Assembly (NCBI GenBank): GCA_037952775.1
Contig: JBANAY010000003.1
Coordinates: 29,884,001 to 29,948,000, forward strand
DNA from: Clonostachys chloroleuca
Taxonomy: Eukaryota; Ascomycota; Sordariomycetes; Hypocreales; Bionectriaceae
Direction of reading: 5' to 3'
Length of the DNA stretch: 64,000 bases
The stretch's first letter is position 1, and each line of letters starts with the position of its first letter. The position numbers were made by a program, and so were the translations under genes. Positions 1 through 13,602 of the stretch are shown one piece after another. The notes under the pieces were generated by a model, which saw only the letters and a program-made list of their open reading frames with translations, was not told the DNA's origin and did not search any database.

Positions 1-2340
1 TAACTTTTACCTTTAAATTTTAGTAATTACTTATAATATAAATAAGTACTAAGTATAAGCTTTTAATAGCTTATTACTCCTAGAGTAGTAGATAAATAGA
101 ATATTTAAACTAAATATTAAAATAATACTTATAAGTATATATTAATTATAAATAAAATAATTAAATATAATTACTATCTATAGTACAGATTATATATAAT
201 AGTTTAGTATAAGAATCTACTTAATTTATATCTATATATATAAACTATAGTTATAAACTAGAATTCTAAAACTAATAAATACTTAATAAACTAAATATAC
301 TTACTACTATACTTATAAAAGAAATATTATATTTATTATATATAGAAATAAAAATAGAATTAGAATTTATCTAAAGAAGAATAAAGAAATATTATAATAA
401 AATAAAATTAAAGGAACTAATTTTAAAGAAGGGAAATAAAATCTACTTACTCTATAAAAATATTATAATAATATAACTAAGTAATAAATTAGACTATAAA
501 AAACTAGAACTATTTAAAATCCTAAAGAAAAAATTAGATACTAACTATAAACTATTACTATTAGATATAATATATATCTACCTAGTTTTTTATATCTTAT
601 TATTTAAAAAAATCTTAGAAAATATTCTAGATTAAAACTATTTAATTAAGATCTATAAAGAAAAATATAAACTAAAAAAAATACTAAAGAAAGAAGTTAG
701 AAATAGATAAATATTTTATTTTATTAAATAGAAAGAATATACTAATAATAATAATACCTAGGAATCTACTAAATACTTAAAGAACTATTAGAAGCTTATC
801 TAATAGTATTACTAGATCTAGAAATATCTATTCTAATAAACTAAGAAGGAGAAAGTTCTATACTTTCTTAAAGAAATACTAAATTAATCTTAATTTTTAA
901 AAAAATAGACTTAGATAAAGAAATAACTTCTAAGAAAGAAACTATCTTATTAGCTATTTTTTCTATCTCCTTCTTCTTAATATATTTAAGCTCTTTAATA
1001 TTATTAATACTATAAGATACTACTTATATTATTTTATTAAGCTATAATTTCTTTTATTAATAAAAATATTAAATTTTTATATCTATAAGCTAATATTACT
1101 CCTCTACTACTTTAAGCTTAAACTTAAGCTTTTTATACTAATTAGTAATCTAATATAGCTAGCTAGGAGTTAGACCTTAAGTATTATAATAGACTTAATT
1201 ATTTTTAATATAATAGAAATACCTTAATAAAGAACCTTTAGATCTAAAATACTTATAACTATATACTTTATAATAACTATACTCTATCTTTATTATAAAA
1301 GAATTAAGTAAAATAGTATTAATTAAAGAATTATACTAAATAGTCTTTTTATAAAGAGATTTCTATATATAGTTAGATATTATTCTAAGAAGTATAAAGA
1401 AATAATAGAAGGAAGTTAGTATATTTACTAACTAAGCTACTAAATCTAGTTTTAAGGATATAACTAATAGAGAGGGAATATTATATTATAAATTTAACTA
1501 ATATATACTATTATATATAGACCCTACTTTTTCTTACTAATTATATCTAGATTATTTAGATCTTATAATAATTCTTATAATTCTTAAATTTAGATTATTA
1601 CTAAGTATTAATAATCCCTTAGTATATATATATATTTATTTTACTAGATAGAATACTCTTTTAGATAGTTATTAATAATATTATCTATATATCTATTATT
1701 ACTAGCTCTATAATACTTATATATTAATAGTAACTTATATTATACAGCCTAAGATAATCTGATTATACTACTCAGAATACTACTCTGATTAGTTTAACCC
1801 TGACCTACCCTAGACCCCGTCTAGTATAAGTTATCCAACCGTTACAGATACAGGGCGCGTATAGATTCGTAACAGGTTAACTAGCTGGCTCTTAGAACCC
1901 CTTCCTGTTATAGTAATTTATATAAGTACCTTACTCACCGCCTTTAGTTACTTATATCTCTTAGTTTCTAACTAATCAGAGAAGGGTATATATATAAGAG
2001 GGTATATAGTTAGCTATTCTCTATAAAGAAATATATTTATATATATTAAATATATTTAGTAATTTTTATTACTATTTAATATTAATTAAGATTTATTTAA
2101 TATTAAATATTTAATATTTAGTACTAATTACTCTTTCTAGTATCTGATTATATTATATAATCTAAGCCTAAGGCTAGTCTATAACTAGAGTATAATAATA
2201 TAATGTTCTTTTTTTATAAGTTTTATCTCTAAGGCTAGCTCCTTTATATTATATCTATTTTATATATTTTTAATTCTATATTTTATTAAACCTGTTACTT
2301 TACTAACCGTAAGCTATATAAAGACCAAGCTATATATAAT
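1..2340 (+). mobile_element. RIP-degraded Ty3/gypsy (chromovirus-type) LTR retrotransposon relic
   Basis: Extremely AT-rich stretch with no long open frame. Read through stops on the + strand, about 430-600 resembles the C-terminal part of a gypsy integrase (YLLYKN near 435, then LDYKKLELFKIL near 490-520). About 690-800 resembles a chromodomain (YFIK*KEY, then NNNNT*EST, then KYLKNY*KLI). The stops sit where the family has tryptophan, so TGG has become TAG, the RIP product. Downstream, 1615-1870 recurs in inverted orientation near 30425-30665 and partly near 30800-30930, so it is probably LTR or LTR-adjacent sequence. A TATA-rich segment near 1990-2030 could be an old LTR promoter. LTR ends, target-site duplications and gag were not identified. 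The element is dead, and family assignment rests on the integrase/chromodomain resemblance. Confidence 0.7.
421..815 (+). pseudogene. Integrase C-terminus plus chromodomain relic of gypsy pol
   Basis: This is the only part of the relic where protein similarity can be read. The order (basic integrase tail, an IYIYLVFYILLF-like segment matching the usual HPVFHVSLL block, then a chromodomain with YFIK*KEY and NNNNT*EST) is that of chromovirus pol polyproteins. At least three TAG codons fall at conserved tryptophans and a TAA lies in the linker. It cannot encode a protein. The chromodomain normally targets integration to heterochromatin. Confidence 0.65.
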
Positions 2341-2493
2341 AGCTCGCCATCATACAGGTTGTAAGTCTAAAGCGGTTGACAACTCAATTAGAAGTATAAG
2401 CAATTGAAGTTCGTCTTCCAACAGCTCCTCTTATGGATGAGGGACAAGTTTCACCGTGCTGGCCTTGCTTCGAATTCAATGAAATTGATTCAA

Positions 2494-4286
2494 TCAGGCC
2501 GAGTTGCGCTCAACTTTGGTCAACTTTACATTCAGGCTTCCCTTCTCCCATAGCGTGTAGACCTTTTGCTTATTCCAGTCCAAGCTATCGGGCATAATCT
2601 TTATATCAAAATTCCACAGCAAACGTGCGAGAAGAGTCCTCATCTCGGCGTAAGCTAGACTGGATTTCTGTCAGTGAATGTTGCTTTTATGTATGTGGAG
2701 GTAACTCACTTCTTCCCAATACAGTTGCGGGGGCCGAGAGAGAAAGGTTGGAGGACCGATTTTTCGTCGCTTGCGTACTCGGGATCGTCAAGCCATCTCT
2801 CGGGGATATAGCTTTGTGGATTCTTGAAATTTCGCCGCGTTTGAAAAGCTTGCCAGTGGGAAACAGACAATGAAGTCTAGAACCATGGATCAGCACAATT
2901 TCATAACTGCTTTTGGAACCATGCAAGGATACTCACATTCTCAGGGAGAAAATAACCATCAGCAAAATCTCCTTCTTTTGGCACTGCACGAGGTAAAGGT
3001 GTAGGCACTGGGGGGCCTATTGGAAAATGTCTATGTTAGCAAAAGCGAACAAGACAGACGTGAGACGCGAGATGTTATTGAACCTACACATGCGAAAGCC
3101 TTCACTGAACGTCGCAAGCATGTAGGAAAGCTGATTCACTCGACTGATGGTAATTTCATCTTCCGACTGGAACGATCTTCTGATCTCTTCAGCAACCTTT
3201 CTGTATTTTTCAGGGTTCTTGAGAAGTAGGAATGTGGTCCCACTAAGAAGTGTCGCGGTAGTCTCGCTTCCAGCGATAATGAGAATGTTGGCATTATCTG
3301 CAAGTTCAGGAGCAGACATTCCCCTCTCATCGTTGTACCGAAGGAAGCAGGACATGAAATCCTCTCTGTCCATATTCTTGGTCTCCAGACGCTTCATAGC
3401 AGTCTGGGTGCTTAATTCGTAATGCTCCTTTGTACTCTTCTTAAGTTTGGCAGGCACCAGATAGGGAATGAGAGATGAGAGATTCAGACGCTTTGCAATA
3501 TCCTTGTAAACTAAGATTTTGAGGGTGTCAAAGATCATTCTGACCCATGGATGGTAAGCTTCAGTGTCAAGGCATCCAAATGACTGACCGAATGCAAGGT
3601 CTCCAATCAAATCAAACGTGGCAAAGTTGTACCATGCGACCAGGTCAACAACCTCGCCTGATTTGGCTCGCACCAATAGTCGACCGATAAATAGGTCTAC
3701 ATATTGTTTTATGACGTCTTCTTGGTTGGCGAGGGCTTTTTCAGAAAATGCGTGTGAGATAAGACGTCGCATTCTCCTGTGGTCCTCATTGCCGGCGTTG
3801 ACAATATTAGATTGGGGTCGTTCTTTGCTGTAGACCCTGACGTCCTTTTAAAAGTTCCTGTCACCTCCAGCATTATGGCCATAGATTGTTTTAAAGGCTG
3901 TGGCGGAGGTGAAAGAAACGTCGTTATATGTATATCGTACCACAGGCCCATATTGATCATGAAGCAATTTCAGTTGCTGATGCCAATCTCCCTTGAGCAG
4001 ATAATAATAGTAGGGTAGCTCCGAAAATATATACAGCTTGGGGCCCGGGATTTTAGCCAGCGAGTGGAAGTAGGCATAGTATATCCCTCGACCAACAATG
4101 TACAACGGCAACTGATTGACTTCTTAGTGAAGGTACGAAAGCCACATGTACAAGAGAGCATTCTCCTAGGACCAAGGATCAGGGTCTATCTTATTGGGCA
4201 CTTACAGTCACTAGTATTACAATGAGTCCCGTTTGATAGATAGAAATTTCTGACAACAATGCCGAGAAGGGGAAATGAGCCGCCAT
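2494..4286 (-). pseudogene. Cytochrome P450 monooxygenase with a single in-frame stop
   Basis: Five exons join cleanly: 4206-4286, 3088-4111, 2937-3016, 2710-2876, 2494-2659 (complement). They give a 505-residue frame, normal for a fungal microsomal P450. Exon 1 encodes a hydrophobic N-terminal anchor. Exon 2 begins with VGRGIYYAYFHSLAKIPGPK and carries the I-helix AGSETT. The ExxR-region PPVPTPLPR block crosses the exon 2/3 junction. Exon 4 has the PERW motif and the haem-binding loop FSLGPRNCIGK, which runs into exon 5. The only defect is TAA at 3848-3850, where relatives continue into a KDVRVYSKE-like segment. CAA to TAA is a CpA-to-TpA change. Homology is to E-class fungal P450s of secondary metabolism (isotrichodermin C-15 hydroxylase/benzoate hydroxylase type); the substrate is unknown. 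It could be a real pseudogene, a strain-specific null or a sequence error. Confidence 0.8.
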
Positions 4287-4781
4287 AATGAGGTTTAAAA
4301 CGTAGCAATGATCTTGAAGCTGTTTGGATAAAATCACCTATCAATTTGAAGGCTACATGTGAGATAAATACTAATTCAGCAATTGGAATTCAAGGACACT
4401 GGTTTCTGGAACGATCCTAGCGAGCTATCAAAATACAACGTAGCATGCCACTGATATGGTGTAAAATGGAGTCAAAAATCACATGGAGTTCAATCATTGG
4501 TCATAACAAGTGGTTAATTCGCAAATATGAAACTTGGCTAGGCATATCGGCAAAATTATAGAGCTCGGAGCCCGTCAAGAGCCCGAGAGAGTTATAGATG
4601 ATTGTTGTGGACGGAAATTTGGTTCGGGATTTTTCGTTTCCCGAGATATGTAGCTGTCAATCTCCCTCCTCCGCGGAGTTCCCTCTCAATAGCGGTCCTT
4701 GGTATAGATAAAGAAATAGTCTGCGCGCCGAGTTCGCCAAGGATCTTGATATTGTAGCATTCTATGCGGGAGTCCTGTAAT

Positions 4782-4866
4782 ATCTCTCTCCGTATGTTTG
4801 TTACCTATATATTTTTATGGTACTTAGTAGTTAGTAGGTGTATGGAGAGAAGGTCAGTGAGGTTGG
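4782..4866. repeat. Short dispersed element with inverted ends, copy 1
   Basis: About 85 bp bounded by TCTCTCCGTA (4785-4794) and its near-complement TATGGAGAGA (4841-4850). The body matches 23800-23877 (CTCTCNGTATG, TATGGTA, AGTAGGTG, GGAGAGA blocks). The size and inverted ends suggest a MITE-like or hairpin repeat. Target duplications were not resolved. Confidence 0.45.
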
Positions 4867-5374
4867 AATATAAATACAGTCTGTAAATATTTCCTGCCAA
4901 CTTAAATCAACCGATCTAAGAGTAGATCCTCCTTCCTACATACACCCCATTTGCTTTTGACGAAAACTTCATAGTAGAATCTTATATTTGGAAATTCCGA
5001 GTTCACTGGCGAGTATCTGGTACTTCTCTCAAAACTGTAGTAAGCTACCTACACGCCACTAGAGGTTTTTCTTCTTTCCCCTCCTTCCCCTTTCCCTCCC
5101 TTTTTTTTCTATTCTTAATTCAGCCCGGCCGGGCCGTATACAGGCATGCAAGATTGGCACACTTGTAAAGTAAAATGTGACCAAAACACAGCCAGTGTGT
5201 TAGAACTATGAGCAGGGTTGGGCTAATAACCCTGTTTCTGCAAGTATAGTCAGCTTCAGCGTTTACAAGGTGACCAACGAGATACAACTTCATAATAGGA
5301 TCAGTATAGCTAAGCTAGTTTGCATAATGTTATTAACATATTACTTCAGGGGTAATGCTGGGCTGTTTTATAGT

Positions 5375-5405
5375 TCGGGTTCGGGCTCGGGCTCGGGCTC
5401 GGGCT
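5375..5405. repeat. CGGGCT hexanucleotide microsatellite, copy 1
   Basis: About five units of a TCGGGC-type hexamer in an otherwise AT-rich spacer. Related runs occur at 14182-14210, 19040-19073 and 24372-24400. Confidence 0.8.
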
Positions 5406-6146
5406 TTATGCAGGAGGTATTATAGTAAGAATTATGCTATTAAGAGCTAATGAGGCTTCTAGTTAGAACCTATATAACCCTCCCCATCTATATATATTTC
5501 ATTTCCGGAAGTGTTGTGATTGCTATTGTTTCTAATCCTACTTGTATAGTAATTGGTTATGATTGCTTCAGTATGTATTATGTGCGTCTATATATGCTTT
5601 TTTAGTTGGGGCTGTGTAATTATTTATGTTATTAGTTGAGAACAAAGAGTTATTTCCTTTCGTGGTGATAAGCCATGCCGCTGATACTAGTAAATTAAAT
5701 ATATATAGAGTATAATATATAATGAATGATAATAGAAGCTGATATTTATAAGAATAGGCTTATTATTTTATTTTAAGTATTAACTCCGAATGATGTCCGG
5801 ATGTTCAGACTGAGAGTGAGCAGTATATGTGCTTTTAGTTACCTACATTTTAAAGCAGGGTGCTTATGTTACTCGTCATTGGCTTCCGCAGCCATCCGGC
5901 ACTGGCCGAATACCGCCCCTATCCAAGTTAAATCTACTGCAACATATCAATTTTAAAGCCGAATCTCATGGACCTCAATCTAAAGTCTTCCATAGCCGGC
6001 ATTCTGTTCCTTAAATTCGCACAGGGGCACAAATGCAGAGGCTACGATAACAACTGCAACGTTGTCTTGATTTGAGCTTAGCTTTCAAGGTACACTTTTA
6101 GGGTTCTGAGTAATGCCAAGCTAAGGAGTAATATATGGATAGAAAT

Positions 6147-7910
6147 CTAAGAGCAATTTTCACTTGGCCCTTCTATACTCTGTGCCATGTACTTTGTCCG
6201 ATCTGTATCGTTCGCGCAAGCCCCTGGCAATTCAATGCAGCCAGTCTCCCCGATCTCAGTAGCATCAGCGTCAGCCCCATCAGGGCACATTTCCGGACGC
6301 ACAAATCCACATGATGGGTCGAATTGCCCATGGTGCGTGACCAACGAGATACCATCGACAGTGCTTACCGCCGTTCCGCATACTTGCCTCCCGACAACCC
6401 GCAGCATCCACGTTGAGTTGCCCTGATGCGGGCCTGAGAGTCTTACATTGGAAGTCAGAGTTTGATTTCCGGAGGAGAACAGACCCTTCATCTCAGTTCG
6501 TCCGTTAACAACTGTCCCATCCACTTGCACATAACCATGGTAGTCAATCGCATGCAGTGGCCCGAGGACGTTAGCTGAGGTTGTTAAGATAGCTTTGCCT
6601 CCCGACGGGCCGGCGATAGAGTATTGCCCAGCCTCCAAGAGTGGATAATCTACAAGTAGAGGGGCCCAAAGTGGCGTTGGTGTCTGGCAGTCTTCGTCAT
6701 CCTGCGGAAATTCGCAGGATAGCGAAGCCGATGATGGTAGACCAGTAAAAGTAGCAATGATAAGACGAGTAGTCCCGTTTTGTCCTCGCTCGCCCCACGC
6801 CGCTCTCTTACCATCTGGGTTCCAGGGGTTTTTGCTGGCGCCGGAAGCCCAGCCACCTTGCTTGCAGTTGAGCATGACACCGTCAAGTCCTGCCGCGTCA
6901 CTGGCGGGGGTAATGAGCCATTTTTCTAGGATGTGTAAGCGTTGTTCCGTGGTACTGAGGCTGGCAAAGGAGAGGGTAAGGAAGACGCTTCCATCTATGA
7001 ATGGCGCAAGGTTCATAGAGGTGACGGTGCGCAGTTGGTTGTGCATTCGGCGGGAAGTTCCAAGCAGGATATAGGTACCACTGGGGTCAAATGCACCGTC
7101 CTCATCCCACTCGGAGTTGAATGTCACGCGTGTGACAGCACCAGTGGCGAGATCGAGAGTGTAGTCGTCCAGGTTACCGCCTTGGCCTCTTGTGCTAGCA
7201 AAGACTAACGTTTTCCCTTTGAAAAACGATTTGCCTTCGGAAAAAGCGCCCCGAATAGCCCACTGCTCACTGGTTGTAGGATTCGGGGCTGCATTCAGTA
7301 CACGGGCATTGCTAACCATATAGCTTTCAGAGGTCCGTGTGAGCTCCCCCATAAGCATGAGAAAGCCGTCCGTTCGTAGTATAGTCCATTCGAGGTGATG
7401 TCCGTCGGGCGTGATGCGCGGCTCTCGGAGACTGAGCGTGCCATCCACTTCTGGAATCTTCACAGACCTTACAGTGGCACGTTCACATTGTAGGACGCTG
7501 GGCGAGCACTCTACTACCTGAGGCAGCGAAACAGCGTCCGGACTCGAAGACTGACTTGCGGTGGCGAAGAAGATGGATTTTTTATCGGGAAACGCATAGA
7601 GGAAACCAGGGCTGCCCTCGATGTCGGCTGCGCAACTGATGCATTGGAAGTTTGATCCGTCAGGGTGAATGGTGCCAATCTGCCAGCCTTGATCGATGAT
7701 ATCAAATGGGCAGAGGATCGCTACTCCATCCCGTGTCCAAATGCAGGATTGTGTATCGAGCCTTGCCACAGTTGGCGGCAAGGGTACGACTGAGCGGTCG
7801 ACAGTAATGGATGAAAGGTTTACCGTGGTGTCAACTTTCAAGGGGGACAAGGTTTTAAGGGCTGTGATAAGGGTCGCAGAGAGAATGAACAAAAGTGACG
7901 GCATCTTCAT
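6147..7910 (-). CDS. Secreted TolB/WD40-like beta-propeller hydrolase (saponin hydrolase-like)
   Basis: Single-exon gene. I prefer the Met at 7910 because MKMPSLLFILSATLITALK is a standard secretion signal; an in-frame Met at 7970 would add 20 residues (607 in all). The mature part has repeated propeller-type blocks such as ASTRGQGGNLDDYTLDLATG and DEDGAFDPSGTYILLGTSRR, spaced cysteines and N-glycosylation sequons, so it is probably an extracellular glycoprotein. Overall length and propeller pattern resemble the fungal saponin hydrolase family (removal of glucuronic acid from soyasaponins), but I cannot confirm catalytic residues by eye. A safer label is secreted six-bladed propeller protein. 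It is divergent from the carboxylesterase at 8456, with a 545-bp shared spacer. No frameshift or stop is seen. Confidence 0.65.
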   Translation of the reverse strand: MKMPSLLFILSATLITALKTLSPLKVDTTVNLSSITVDRSVVPLPPTVARLDTQSCIWTRDGVAILCPFDIIDQGWQIGTIHPDGSNFQCISCAADIEGSPGFLYAFPDKKSIFFATASQSSSPDAVSLPQVVECSPSVLQCERATVRSVKIPEVDGTLSLREPRITPDGHHLEWTILRTDGFLMLMGELTRTSESYMVSNARVLNAAPNPTTSEQWAIRGAFSEGKSFFKGKTLVFASTRGQGGNLDDYTLDLATGAVTRVTFNSEWDEDGAFDPSGTYILLGTSRRMHNQLRTVTSMNLAPFIDGSVFLTLSFASLSTTEQRLHILEKWLITPASDAAGLDGVMLNCKQGGWASGASKNPWNPDGKRAAWGERGQNGTTRLIIATFTGLPSSASLSCEFPQDDEDCQTPTPLWAPLLVDYPLLEAGQYSIAGPSGGKAILTTSANVLGPLHAIDYHGYVQVDGTVVNGRTEMKGLFSSGNQTLTSNVRLSGPHQGNSTWMLRVVGRQVCGTAVSTVDGISLVTHHGQFDPSCGFVRPEMCPDGADADATEIGETGCIELPGACANDTDRTKYMAQSIEGPSENCS

Positions 7911-8455
7911 TCGTAGAAGTGTGGTAGGTGATAAAAAACGTGTGAAATGATTAACAATGGAGCTTTCCATTGAGACGGTAGCGGTAGAGCCAATTTATAA
8001 TTGTATTCTATGTACTGGAACATAATACCATGCCTTCGTGTCTCGGATAGGGGCTATGCTGTGTGATGATCAGTTCGCATAATCCTTGGAACCAGTACGC
8101 GAGTCGTCCATCCTTAGGCCCACCCCGATTGTGACCGATTGGTTAGTTTGTACATTTCCCTCGGGCGAAAGCTAGCCTATGAAGGCATTGTTATTACCCC
8201 GATGCCGTGTAACCGAGGCCTTGGTCGAGAGACAACCATTACGGCCAATCTTTCAGGTTTTGCTTTACATTTAACCTCTTGCCTCCTACATTCCCTTGTC
8301 ATACTGTAGCCTGCTTCATAACTAACTTTCTGGTTCAAATTTCTTTCATACAGTATTTCATACTCTATTTCTTCGGTCATCCGGCCTTATTCACTTTCAT
8401 ATCATTCTTACGCTTTTGTACTTGACTATCCGCTCTATTGTTGACTTTCTACGCC
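7911..8455. promoter_or_regulatory. Divergent promoter between propeller hydrolase and carboxylesterase
   Basis: The 545-bp spacer separates two secreted-enzyme genes transcribed away from each other, so it must hold both promoters. I see no clear TATA or strong palindrome. Co-regulation is inference from arrangement only. Confidence 0.4.
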
Positions 8456-10580
<2,125 letters not shown>

Positions 10581-11133
10581 AGATCGCGAATCCCAATTGG
10601 CTAGGCCCGAGGGAATATAAGATTCTTGATGGCCAGCTTGAAGTTGAAGCAGTACTTTGGTGGGATCTCGGAGTATTTAACCATGAACTCGCTTCACGGG
10701 CTTTTGACGTACTAAGCACCCCACTAGTAGAGATGGGAAGTAAACATAGTAGTACTCTTTGGTTACTGTACTGCAGCACTTCTAGGCACAACTAGCATAG
10801 TGAATCACAGGTGCAATGCAATCTACCCAGGCCTCTGATATCCATGATTGGCCGAGCGGTTGGGTATAACAGCAATCGGTCGGTGGCAAACAGGTTCTCT
10901 GAGCATGATCTGGTAATCTCTGCTCGAGCGTGGCTTAGCAGTATGAGGTAGTTAGTTGGGCCAAATTGGTCCTTTTATTCCCCGCCCTCTTCTGCGCTAA
11001 AACGACGGAGAAAAGCATGTGCCTTGAAATTCGGGGCCAATGACATCCGACCCATTTTCAAAGCTGGACTAAGATTTCCTTAAACCGCGCGTTGCTTCTT
11101 TTTGTCCTTCGATCCAATGTGACCTCGCTAGAC
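10581..11133. other. Intergenic spacer
   Basis: About 550 bp between the carboxylesterase and the Zn2Cys6 gene. Short open frames overlap the esterase 3' end but show no domain. It presumably contains the regulator's promoter; I see no distinct motif. Confidence 0.4.
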
Positions 11134-13602
11134 ATGGCATGCAGAACCTGCCGAGCTCGCAAAATAAAGTGCGATCGGATACGCCCAGTGTGTCAGAACT
11201 GCAAGCTGCGATCGATTCCATGCACGTATCTTGGCGAGAGGCGAACGCGACAGCAAACTGACGCTGGCACCCGGCGGCCTCGCTCCGCCAATTCTCGACA
11301 TCAGCTTGAAGATGTCGACGACTTGCAAAACTACCACGCGTCGACAACGCCAGATGTAGCTCCGCCACCGATATCGATGAGCGAGAATGAAGGTCGACTT
11401 GATCTGTGGCCGCCAGGACAGAATGCTACTGCGAACCAATCTATTCCCAGCGGCAATATGCCTTTATTTCCTGGAGTTAACGGAGCAGCCGTCCAAGGTT
11501 TTTTTGCCCAGTCGCCGAATGATCCCGACGCCGCCGTTCAATCACCAATTGGCTCTCGTCCTAATCATCCGGGCACACTGCTGGATAGGATACTCCGGGG
11601 CGATGATGCCGAATGTTTGGAAGTGAGAAACCCAGCCCTATGGATGCGAGCGACAGATGGAGACGAGTACACCGGGCCTTCATCTGGGATATCCCCTATC
11701 TCAGACCTAGGCTTGAAATGGATTCGAAATCACGTTCCCGATTCAGATCGACTTTGCAAGACTGTCCAAGATATTCGAGATGGCTTTCTTAGCCATCTTA
11801 GGCAGCCCAAATGGAAACCACATATCTCGCTCTTGACGCCTCGGGTATCGCCCAACTTAAGGCATATTCCACAGTCACGGGTTATGACATATGTGGAGGC
11901 TTACTTTTCGACTGTGCAAACCATCTTCCCCATCCTGGACCAAGAGAATTTTGAGGCCCAATTAACTCTCCTGGGCACTGACCCGGACGATGAGTTACCT
12001 TCATGGAAGGCTTTGTTGAATGCAGTTATGGCATCTGGTTGCCGTGCTGCACTCTCAGAGGAGACAGCAGAGGCATTTCAGGAATCTGGCCGTGAATCAT
12101 GGGGTTACTTTCAAAATGCGCTATCATGCGAAACTGCGATCGTTCACGGTGCGACAGATCTTATGGCGGTCCAGGCACTAGCAGTAATGACAATTTATGC
12201 CCAGGGGCTTTCTAGTCCCCAAAGGCTTGAGTACACGCTCTGTTCCATTGCATATCGGCTCGCTCAGGGTCTTGGGCTCAATTGCCGTCCACAGCCAGGG
12301 TGGAATTTGTCTGAGGGGGAAATACAAGAGAGAAGTCGTGTATTCTGGGTAATATACTGTCTTGACAAGACAATCGCTTTGCGTTGTGGCCGACCCCAAA
12401 TGATAGACGACGATGAAATCGGCTGTTGCTTTCCTAGTGCTGTGCGCATATCCCGAAGCGCGGAAACCAGCTTAAACTTTGCGGAGAAAGGCAGACCGTT
12501 CAACTTCTTCTTGTGTTTCACAAGACTCTCCCGTATCTGCGGCACCATATCGCGCCGACTCTATTCAGCAACCGCACTCTATTCGTCCTCCACTCAGCTC
12601 TTAAGTATACAGAATCACCTACTAGAAAATTTGGAATCATGGCGACAGATGATCCCAACAGAAATTCAGCCCGGCAAACCGGTTAGACGCAACCTAAACA
12701 CGCTAGGGCTGTCACGCATGCAGCTTGTCGTCTTGCATTCCTCTTACTACTACGTTCTGTGCGCCATCTGCCGTCGTTTTACCCCCTTGTTTACTGATCA
12801 TGAGGAGAATGCACAGCGGATCATTCCTCCCGAAACGCACACAATATACATCGAAGCAGCTAGATCTATGGTCTTGTTAACTAAGCATTTAGATGTAGAG
12901 AGCTTCACACCAGGTTGGTAAGTTCATGTTCCCGAGCAATGACTGTTATTCCTTCCACCTACACATTTGTGTCTTTCGTTGTTGATATCTACTCGGGGGT
13001 TGCTTCTAACTAACACTCCACTATTAAGGCTCGCGTTCTATTACCCCTTGACAGCGCTTATTGCGATTTTTGTGAACGTGGTATCCAACCCATGTAGTCA
13101 GTCAACCCATAATGACATTGCCTTGATGGAAGTCATTGTCGGCTTCTTTGGTCGCCTGGAATATATCACTTCTGGCGAAGCGGCTTTTACTAAAATGACC
13201 GAGTTCGTTCGCCAAGCACGTATCGTCGCGGACAACGCTGCTAGTGCCCATTCAAACACCAAGAGCCAAGAACCTCAGAGAAACTGCAGTCCAACTTCTG
13301 CCCCCTTAGCAGAGGATTGTATAGATGCTGGGGAAACAGCATTGGTACTAATGGATGCCGGCAATACGCAGGGGCCCCACACGATATCAAGTCAACTCTT
13401 GAACAACTATGCGCAGCCTACCATCCCTTCTCAAGAAATAGAGTCTCTCAATACCTATAATTTAGAGAATGTGAGCACCAACCATGGACTGGAAATTGCC
13501 AATGAGGATCCTTCATCTCACTTGCCGTATGATGATACAGTAGGTCTCGGTGAGCTAGCTCATGAACATTGGCTAGAAGGTTCTATGCCAATGAGTTTCT
13601 AG
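11134..13602 (+). CDS. Zn2Cys6 transcription factor with fungal-specific regulatory domain
   Basis: Two exons (11134-12917, 13029-13602) give a 785-residue nuclear regulator. ATG 11134 is chosen because it starts directly before the zinc cluster CRTCRARKIKC...CQNCKLRSIPC (C-x2-C-x6-C-x6-C-x2-C-x6-C). The middle homology region lies at about residues 260-560 (YVEAYFSTVQTIFPILDQENF, CSIAYRLAQGLGLNCR, RSRVFWVIYCLDK). The intron splits a Trp codon and restores W-LAFYYPLTAL. The C-terminal 150 residues are low-complexity, polar and probably activating. Adjacent genes are the secreted esterase upstream and the GMC oxidase downstream, so a pathway-specific role for either is possible but unproven. 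No damage is seen. Confidence 0.88.

Larger units (their letters stand above)
4287..6146. other. Intergenic spacer with repeats
   Basis: No convincing gene. It holds a short dispersed element at about 4782-4866 whose ends form an imperfect inverted repeat (TCTCTCCGTA and TATGGAGAGA), related to sequence at 23800-23877. It also holds a CGGGCT hexamer run at 5375-5405 and an AT-rich patch at 5690-5790. Short reading frames here have no recognisable domain. Confidence 0.6.

Noticed and set aside
3848..3850. An intron that would remove the P450 stop
   Set aside because: The nearest GT...AG pair spans under 30 nt, too short for a fungal intron, and flanking sequence is conserved coding.
5375..5405. 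CGGGCT tract as internal telomere or CRISPR-like array
   Set aside because: The unit is not the fungal TTAGGG repeat, and there are no spacers; it is a hexamer microsatellite.
10840..10910. Possible tRNA (GGCCGAGCGGTT resembles a Leu/Ser D-arm)
   Set aside because: No matching acceptor stem, anticodon arm or T-arm (no GGTTCRANTCC box) within 90 bases.
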